A DNA stretch of 34,690 bases. Origin: Nymphaea colorata. Lineage: Eukaryota > Streptophyta > Magnoliopsida > Nymphaeales > Nymphaeaceae. Both the position numbers and the translations under genes were made by a program. The stretch lies in the NCBI RefSeq assembly GCF_008831285.2, contig NW_022205253.1, positions 1 through 34,690 of the forward strand, read 5' to 3'. The notes beneath the pieces are model-generated. The model was not told the DNA's origin and made no database searches. It worked only from the letters and a program-made list of their open reading frames with translations. Positions within the stretch are counted from its first letter, which is position 1. Every line of letters starts with the position of its first letter. This document shows, piece by piece, positions 28,640-34,690 of the stretch.

Positions 28640-30180
28640 TCGTGCCCATATGATCCTGGCTCCGTTTATTGCAGATCTCCCTCTGAGCAACATCCTCTTC
28701 TTGGGATGATATTGATGATGTTGTTTCGGATGGTGATCCAAGTTGGGAGGGCACATCTAAACAGGTTTCACATACTGGAGAATGAACTATGACCCAATAT
28801 TGATCATGGTACCCTGGTGCAAACCCCTCGCTGTCGTAAGCAATGACAACTTCACCACCATGGTGCTAGTTACGGAGCTCTATCTGAAACAAAAGTTGTC
28901 ATTTAACTCCAACCCTAAAAGCACTTTGTTCCATAATCTCTTGTAGAAATGGAGTGGTTGCAGAATGAACTGGTCAAGACCACACTACAAGAGGACTTGA
29001 CTTCTATGATGCATTTCTATTTCGTTCTGCAGAACAACCATAGGTCTCTACACAAAAACTGAAAAGCTTTCCCAATAATCTAATCATTGGTATCTTCACC
29101 AATGTATAGTCTAAATAGTTCCTGCAGATAAAAATGAAATAATCATCAACACACAAGTATCCCAGCATCAGTATAAAAACTATTTGCTATACCTACCTGG
29201 GCCATTTGCACATTCAATATGATTAACCTAGATGTCTCTGCATCGTTGTAATCTCTGTGACTGATACCTCTCAACCATGCATGCAATGGATGAGCATTTG
29301 GAAACAGAAGCTCGACTGTGGGTCTAATAGAAGGTACATGCTCTCACATCTAGAATTATCAACAGAACACAAATGCAAACATTACAAGATGATAAATAAT
29401 CATCTAAAACATAAATTGCATCATGAAGATACTAACTATACCTGCAGCAACAACTAGCATCCTCCAACGGATGTAACCCCAGCCTTAAAGTATTTCAACT
29501 GGCTATACCAATGCACTAGCACAACTGCCCCTCATGCGGAGCAGGGAATTTCATCTACGTCTTCCAAAAATTGGATGTTACCACCAACTTATTCTTCAGC
29601 CTTAATTGTCACTAAATTGACAAATGCCAAATAAATATACAAAAAGGACCTCAATGCTTGGTCCGCTTATTGTGAAGGTGCACCATGCTTTGCATGCTGC
29701 CATTTATTCTGTAGCTCTTAAAAAATTAATGGCATCGACTTTCCCCCAAAGGCCACAACCTTCTTGAACTCCAAATTTGTCAACCCTAGAAGGTCGTTGC
29801 TCTTCCCTATCAAGCTCTACCTAGACGTTCCAACAACAGGTCTTCTGTGACATCTCAATACAGCCTAGCAATGCCTTCTAGGGTGATCGTCATCTCGAAT
29901 CCATCAAATACTAATGTGTTTGTCTAAGAATCTCACTTGTGTGCCTGGGCGTACATGGGCCCCTATTGGAGTTCCATTGCGCCACGAGAAAGCAGCTGTG
30001 GGAATTGCATTCTGACCAATCTCTGCTTTTAGAAGTCTGATAGAATTCATACCAATCAACGACCAAACATCATTGGCAGCGGCCACATTTCTACAACTGA
30101 AATACTAGTGTCAAAGACATGACCTGCATAGAAACTTTAACTACAAATTCATAAAAAATAAATGACATAGATTACTTACA
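28640..30180 (-). pseudogene. Plant mobile domain (PMD, MAIN-like) pseudogene with two introns
   Basis: On the minus strand the PMD blocks run: RNGTPIGAHVRPGTQ, FDGFEMTITLEGIARLY (29857-29910), RRPVVGTSR, IQFLEDVDEIPCSA then GAVVLVHWYSQL (family: LxxLxDLDxIxxYAWGSAxLAxLYRxL), and SVGGC then LLLQ. An intron of 92 bases (29350-29441, GT-AG) follows. Then EHVPSIRPTVELLFPNAHPL, RGISHRDYNDAETSR and LIILNVQMAQ are encoded by a 153-base second exon (29197-29349). A second GT-AG intron of 75 bases (29122-29196) comes next, then ELFRLYIGEDTND. A late GFAPGYHDQYW segment follows near 28800. Tryptophan codons of AWG and MWEH have become TGA. PMD proteins act in genome stability and transposon silencing in plants; PMD genes are also carried by transposons, which the context favours here. 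Confidence 0.82.
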
Positions 30181-30570
30181 TCGATGTCACACAATACCTC
30201 CTTTTCTTTTCAACACTCTCCACCACCTCTAATTTTTGGTGTAGGTATAGTCCACACATCTAACACTAATTTTTCTGCCCCTGCATTCTCCACCTCCGGG
30301 AGTCTTTCCCCTTCCACTGCCTTCTTCCACGAAATCCAATCTCCCCTCCTTTCTTTGTCTTGGTGGCCTGTCCAATTGTTTTTGCCACCTCCACCTCCTC
30401 CTGCTTAGGCTCCTTCTGCTGCGAATGCTCGAGCCATCATGGAAAAGCCTCGACCAATAAACTTCCTTTAACTTTTTCATGTAGGGCCATTTCGCATCAT
30501 TACCACAGTCCACCTCGGGCACATTGTTTTCGAAAAGCCATTTTGATGCAACGAAGGGTATTTTTGAAGA
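30181..30570 (-). pseudogene. Coding-like sequence upstream of PMD
   Basis: The minus strand reads SKWLFENNVPEVDCGNDAKW then PYMKKLKEVYWSRLFHDG, which looks like real protein. A Gly/Pro-rich and charged linker follows towards the PMD start. GC content is higher than in the surroundings. It may be the N-terminal part of the PMD gene or a separate captured exon. I know no family for it. Confidence 0.35.
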
Positions 30571-30717
30571 GCAACATCTTTACGTATGGGCTACATGATC
30601 ATTCTTGCAGTTAAACGTGAGGCATTAGTGTCTATTGAGTGCACCAACCGATTCACCTTCAACCGACCTTGACATCAAATTGGGTTCCTAGTTAATGTTT
30701 GAGACAAGTTGTTAATG

Positions 30718-31170
30718 AGATACTAAATTTTTTATGGGATAATTTTTACGAGATAATAGAATTTTCATGAGATAATGAGATAATGCTATAAGAGGGACCC
30801 AAAACAAAAGCTTTTCTTACTGTTTAAAGGGGAATATTATGAGACAATAAGATAATGTTATAGGAAGAACAAATCAGAAATGTTGTTTACTGCTTGATGT
30901 CGTATATTGTGAGATAATGAGATTATGCCATGAGAGGAACAAAAAAATGAACATGTTTTTTAATGGCTCAAAGGTGTATATTGGTCATAACGACATGCAT
31001 ATACAAACTGACAAATATTACCTTTATCGAATATTCTTTTTGTTTTTCCATTTTAATACCTGCAAAAGCTCTTTTTGTGTTAATCATGGGCATTTTTGCC
31101 ATACTTAAACTGCTAAACAAAATTACATACACGGGCACGTTTACATATAACCAGCTTCAGAAATGAAGAC
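30718..31170 (+). repeat. End-like module A with 70-bp tandem repeat
   Basis: Three tandem units starting TGAGATAATGAGATAATGC, at 30768, 30840 and 30910 (72 and 70 bases apart), lead into a conserved segment: GGTGTATATTGGTCATAACG, ATGCATATACAAACTGACAA, TTTATCGAAT, TTAATCATGGGCATTTTTG, TACATACACGGGCACG, CATATAACCAGCTTCAG. Modules B and C share this segment. Subterminal repeats that lead into a conserved terminus are what one expects at a Mutator-like element's end. Confidence 0.7.
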
Positions 31171-31700
31171 CTTGCTGCTGCTCCAGGGCCCACTGGGGCT
31201 GTTCACTACCATTAGTGTTCATGTCCGGTTGTGGCTGCTGGAAGCACCAGGGTTGGATGTCCACCATCTTGATCAAGTGGGTGGTGAGCGAGGCTTGTCG
31301 GTCCATTACCGCTGAGGCCAGTATGAGTATGTTGTGCTTCGCCACCTGCACATCAAGGACATCATTTCTCCCAAGGCAGTTGGATGACCAATATTTTTAA
31401 TTATTATCAATCATGGTTTGAATATGGCGAGAGCCTTCCAACCTTTCAAAAGTCGATTCTGGCACTAAAGCCGTGACAACAAAGTCTCAACAAGACATGC
31501 ACAATGAACAGGAGCAGCCACTCCATCGTTGAAGGACCTGCCACTGCAATCACAATGACTGAAACTAGAAGCTCAGTATCCTCACCAGACTGGGAACTCC
31601 AGCTCGCTGTATCCATGGAAAAATGATTTGCTCTTTGATCCGTGGCCCAATAGCACTCTAAAATAAGGTTCGAAACCGAAGCTGGTTGCATGAAAAAAAA
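31171..31700 (-). pseudogene. GC-richer gene fragment between end modules A and B
   Basis: The minus strand gives VAKHNILILASAVMDRQASL, LTTHLIKMVDIQPWCFQQPQ and a Gln-rich end (EQPQWALEQQQGLHF) that stops at 31157-31159. Further upstream there are other coding-like pieces in different frames (STMEWLLLFIVHVLLRLC). Base composition is clearly richer in G+C than in either flank. I do not recognise the protein. It is either a host gene exon caught between element ends (Pack-MULE style) or the host site into which the left element inserted. Confidence 0.45.
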
Positions 31701-31879
31701 AACCCAGCATGGTGAACCAAAATATTAACACATGAAGCTATGGTGTGAAGATGGAAAGCAAGTTTCGTATGCCGTCCCACTGTATGTAATGAGCTTACGG
31801 GATGAAGATCCTACTACCAGTATGCACATTTAGTTTCATGTCCAAACAATGCATATGTATGTACGTGAAAAACAAATAA

Positions 31880-32430
31880 GTATGAAAAAACAAATAAATA
31901 TGAGATAATGCTTATAAGATAACAAAAGATTTATGAGATAATGAGATAACGTACGGATGGATGTATGAGATAGTGCTAAAACACAAGTATAAGATAATGT
32001 TTATGAAATAACAAAAGATTTATGAGATAACAGACAGATATATGAGATAACATTAAACATAAATATGGGATACTGTTTATGAAATAATACAATATTATGA
32101 AATAATAAGATAATTGATGGATGTATGAGATAACACTAAATAAGTATGAGATAATAAAATATTGATGAGATAGTGAGATAAATCTATGAGTGGGACAAAA
32201 AAAATTAAAACACTTTTTACTGCTTAACAAGGTATATTGGTCCTGATGATATGCATATAGAAACTCACAAATTTTATTTTTATCGAATCTCCAAATCTTC
32301 TTATTATGGTTTCCTTTTTTGTGAATACAAAAAGTTTCTTTTTTATTAATCATGAACATTTTTATATAATTATTAAAATGGTGCATAAAATTTTATACAC
32401 AGAGAATGTATATAACTAGCTTTCAGTGAA
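31880..32430 (+). repeat. End-like module B (left arm of large inverted repeat)
   Basis: About four ~80-base units of the type GTATGAGATAACACTAAATA and GATTTATGAGATAATGAGAT (31890-32180) precede the conserved segment GGTATATTGGTCCTGATGAT, TATGCATATAGAAACTCAC, TATCGAATCTCCAAATCTTC, TTAATCATGAACATTTTTA, ATAACTAGCTTTCAG. Orientation is the same as module A and opposite to C. Confidence 0.75.
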
Positions 32431-32689
32431 GATGGACTGCCCCCATCACCCTTTTAATTACTTTGATGACCAGGCCACTCTTGGCTTGTTTTAAAAGAAA
32501 CCTTTTCTATAAGGTAAAAAACCAATGAAAAAGTTCTAAAACTGACAATTTTCATTTTAAAAGTTCTTTATAATGATATCACAGTTTAACCTTCTAATGA
32601 GAATTTAGGTTTGTCTGTCGAGCAACCTTGCTTGCTCTGTGTTACCTTTAAAGGTACCTAAATGCTCAAACCACTGCGCCATCGTGGAA
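32431..32689. other. Spacer between inverted modules B and C
   Basis: About 260 bases without a match to the modules or to known proteins. Confidence 0.5.
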
Positions 32690-33248
32690 GTTTCTTCAGC
32701 CTCCTTAATGCGCAAGCTACCTATATAAAATTTCACTTGTTGTCTTATTATACATGTCGTTCTTGTGTATGAAACATGTGTCATTTTAATAATGACAAAA
32801 ATGCCCATGACTAATAAAAAAATGACCTTTTGCAAGGAAAAAAAAGAAAAATACAAAAAAAAGATTTGGAGATTTGATAAAGGTAAAATTTGTCAACCTA
32901 TATGTGCATATTGCTATAACCAAAATACTCCTTTAAGCAATAAATGTTGAGTGTTATCTCATTATCTCATAAATATTTTATTATCTCATAAACAATATAT
33001 CATACTTATATTTAGCATTATCTCATACATTCGTTCATCATCTCATTATTTTATAAATATTTTATTATCTCATATTCATAAACATTATTTCATACCTATG
33101 TTTAGCGTTATCTCATATATTCATCTGTTATCTCATTATCTCATAAATCTTTTTGTTATGTCATAAACAATATCTCATACTTATATTTAGTGTTATCCCT
33201 TACATCTTTCCGTCCATTATATCATAAATCTTTTGTTATTTCGTCAAC
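32690..33248 (-). repeat. End-like module C (right arm of large inverted repeat)
   Basis: Reverse complement of module B in content and order. It has TATATAGGTAGCTTGCGC, then ATGGGCATTTTTGTCATTA, TCAAATCTCCAAATCTT, TATGCACATATAGGTTGAC, then many TTATCTCAT words (32950-33245) when read on the appropriate strand. With B it forms an inverted repeat with arms of about 550 bases around a 260-base spacer. Confidence 0.75.
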
Positions 33249-34149
33249 GGGATGACATACAGAACTCGCTCCCATTGCTAGGTACATACATGATCAGGCC
33301 AAGCTTGAGTAACCCGACTCCCAAGAGCCATTTATTAAATAAAATTTTCCACTTTAAGGTTAAAATATGTGGACACAAACTTTGCCCGTACATTTTAATA
33401 ATTGATTCTACGTAGAAATCAATTTTCAATATTTACAGGATTTTTTTTCTTCCAAATTTAGTGAAACATGTCAATCATACCGCCATATGGTAAAGGAAAA
33501 ACATTTTCAAGTGACTCATTCCTTGATTTTTTGCAATTAAAAAGTCCATGTTAAGTCAATAGAAAGTTTAAAATATCTAACTTAATTCGAAGTTAAAACT
33601 TTACTACCACTAACCTTTTACATAGACGCAATTGAAAGGAAAATCAAAGTAGTGCTTGAACCATCTTTTTCATGGTCTTCTAAAATTTCCTTTAGACAAA
33701 GTCCGTGACAACATTAATAAAAAGAATCAGTAAATTATTTTTAGTTAGAAAGATTTACGAACAAATCTACAGAACAAAGTTGAGCATATTGCTAATTACT
33801 TGTAAATATTAAACCATATATTAGATAAAATATATATTTCGGGCTTAAATGTATAATTTCAAAATTGATGTTGTTTTTTCATTTATAAATTTCAAAAATG
33901 TAATCTTAGGATAATGGTTTACTCAAGTTCAATCAAATCAATTTTATGAAACTCGAACTTGACTTGTTTATAATCACTAGTTTTGAGTTAAGCTTGAGCT
34001 TAACAGAGCAAATTCAAGTCGAAATTGAGTTGGCTCAACTCGTTTTACAGCTTTATCCACACGACACACACAAATGGACTTGTCCCCTGTTTACAATGGT
34101 AAAACATGTCAGTTGGAGTGGGGAAACTTCAACCTAAGGATGTCAATAT
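33249..34149. other. Non-coding AT-rich stretch right of Mutator-like region
   Basis: No gene, no GAGATAAC words and no repeat that I can support. Confidence 0.35.
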
Positions 34150-34690
34150 GTGTGATTTATATTGACTAAAAAATTTACTAACCAACTAAAAAATTAGATA
34201 GGATTGGAAATTAAGAAATGACATCCGATTAGATTTAGATTCATATATGCATAAATATTCGAACGGATTCAGATTTAGTTATATTCAGTTGAATTCAGTT
34301 CAGATTCAAATATACTAAAATATCGGATCAGATCCAGATTGGACTTAGATTTAAATAAAAATTCTATATTCAATGCTCTTACAGTTTGTAAATCAGCCAG
34401 ATTCAGTTCAAAATATGGATTCAGATTCAAATTCATATATGAATATAAAAATAGGATTATGGTTGGATTCTGATTGTGACATCTGATTTCAGATTTAGAT
34501 TAGGATGAAAAAAATGGATTTAGATCAGATTCAAATTATGAAATCTGATTTTGGATTCAGTTTTGGATGAGGAAAAAAATCAGATTCAGCTTGTGGAATC
34601 TGATGTCGGATTGAAATTTGGATATAACTATTTTAAATTTGTATCCAAACTCGAATCTGAGTATATAAGTATCCATACGGTCTAGAATAT
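34150..34690. repeat. GGATTCAGATTT-type repeat with ~55-62 bp tandem units
   Basis: Words such as GGATTCAGATTTAG, AGATTCAAATTCATA, TCGGATCAGATCCAGATTGG and AAATCTGATTTTGGATTCAG fill this stretch. From about 34474 there are two and a half units starting TTGTGACATCTGATTTCAG, TTATGAAATCTGATTTTGG and TTGTGGAATCTGATGTCGG. It runs off the window. Confidence 0.6.

Larger units (their letters stand above)
19380..33250. mobile_element. Decayed giant Mutator-like element region (possibly nested)
   Basis: About 13.9 kb united by the recurring word GAGATAAC/GAGATAAT (or its complement), which is almost absent before 19.4 kb and after 33.25 kb. It contains a FAR1-type Mutator transposase pseudogene, two ULP1-like protease remnants, a plant mobile domain pseudogene, several satellite-like arrays and, on the right, three copies of an end-like module. 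ULP1-like genes in Mutator-like elements are known (Kaonashi-type elements of Arabidopsis, CUMULE of melon), and PMD genes are known to travel in Mutator-like and Ty3 elements. The outer left terminal repeat and 9-bp target duplication were not found, so one giant element, several nested ones, or an old element cluster all remain possible. The limits given are those of the motif. Confidence 0.55.

Noticed and set aside
31976-32386. 136-codon minus-strand frame, one of the longest in the window
   Set aside because: It is the translated complement of the GAGATAAT array (repeated SYLxxISYI pattern) and is not independent coding evidence.
1-34690. CRISPR arrays, bacterial operons or ribosome-binding sites
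   Set aside because: All regular repeats here are tandem or transposon-type without spacers, and every recognised protein is of a plant nuclear or plant transposon family.

Overview
The window reads as AT-rich nuclear DNA of a flowering plant. It holds decayed plant transposons of several superfamilies (Ty1/copia, hAT, PIF/Harbinger and Mutator-like with FAR1-type transposase), plant-only protein families (root-cap/LEA-like, FAR1/FHY3, plant mobile domain), long GA and AC microsatellites and short GT-AG introns. I see no intact host gene, no rRNA or convincing tRNA gene, and no bacterial signals. The species cannot be named from the sequence. Nearly every protein match here is broken by stops or frameshifts.

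Layout, 1 to 19 kb. There is a GC-rich coding-like edge fragment (1-75), a cluster of TTCCGGAAA palindromes (75-275) and one orphan exon of a root-cap family gene (684-990). Next comes a nearly complete but dead Ty1/copia element on the minus strand (1977-6730) with two LTRs, a primer-binding site, a polypurine tract and gag-protease-integrase-RT-RNase H remnants. It sits in older DNA rich in GTGGCA/TGCCAC motifs. A terminal-inverted-repeat element with no recognisable transposase (about 7098-8613) carries a 34-bp tandem repeat and two GA tracts. The 3' end of a second copia element on the plus strand follows (8828-9225). After AT-rich sequence come a small inverted-repeat element (11097-11273), an unidentified 178-codon ORF (11298-11834), a 179-bp hAT-type MITE with a perfect 8-bp target duplication (13331-13509) and a PIF/Harbinger transposase pseudogene in which all three DDE acidic residues can still be found (13603-14237).

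Layout, 19.4 to 33.25 kb. This is the most interesting part. The word GAGATAAC/GAGATAAT, rare before 19.4 kb, is scattered through about 14 kb. Inside are a FAR1/FHY3-type Mutator transposase pseudogene (plus strand), two separate ULP1-like C48 cysteine-protease remnants on opposite strands, and a plant mobile domain (PMD) pseudogene on the minus strand with two canonical introns. Between them lie several tandem arrays: a 183-bp hairpin-bearing repeat, three dispersed copies of a 235-bp repeat, and a 1.75-kb satellite whose units alternate between about 248 and 267 bp, a dimeric higher-order repeat. The right side has three copies of an end-like module, two of them forming a large inverted repeat, with a GC-richer gene fragment between the first and second copies. 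I read this as a decayed giant Mutator-like element, or several nested ones. FAR1 transposase would supply the nuclease; ULP1 and PMD are accessory or captured genes of the kind known from plant Mutator-like elements.

The last 1.4 kb holds no gene and ends in a GGATTCAGATTT-type degenerate repeat that resembles the stretch at 9.9-10.6 kb.
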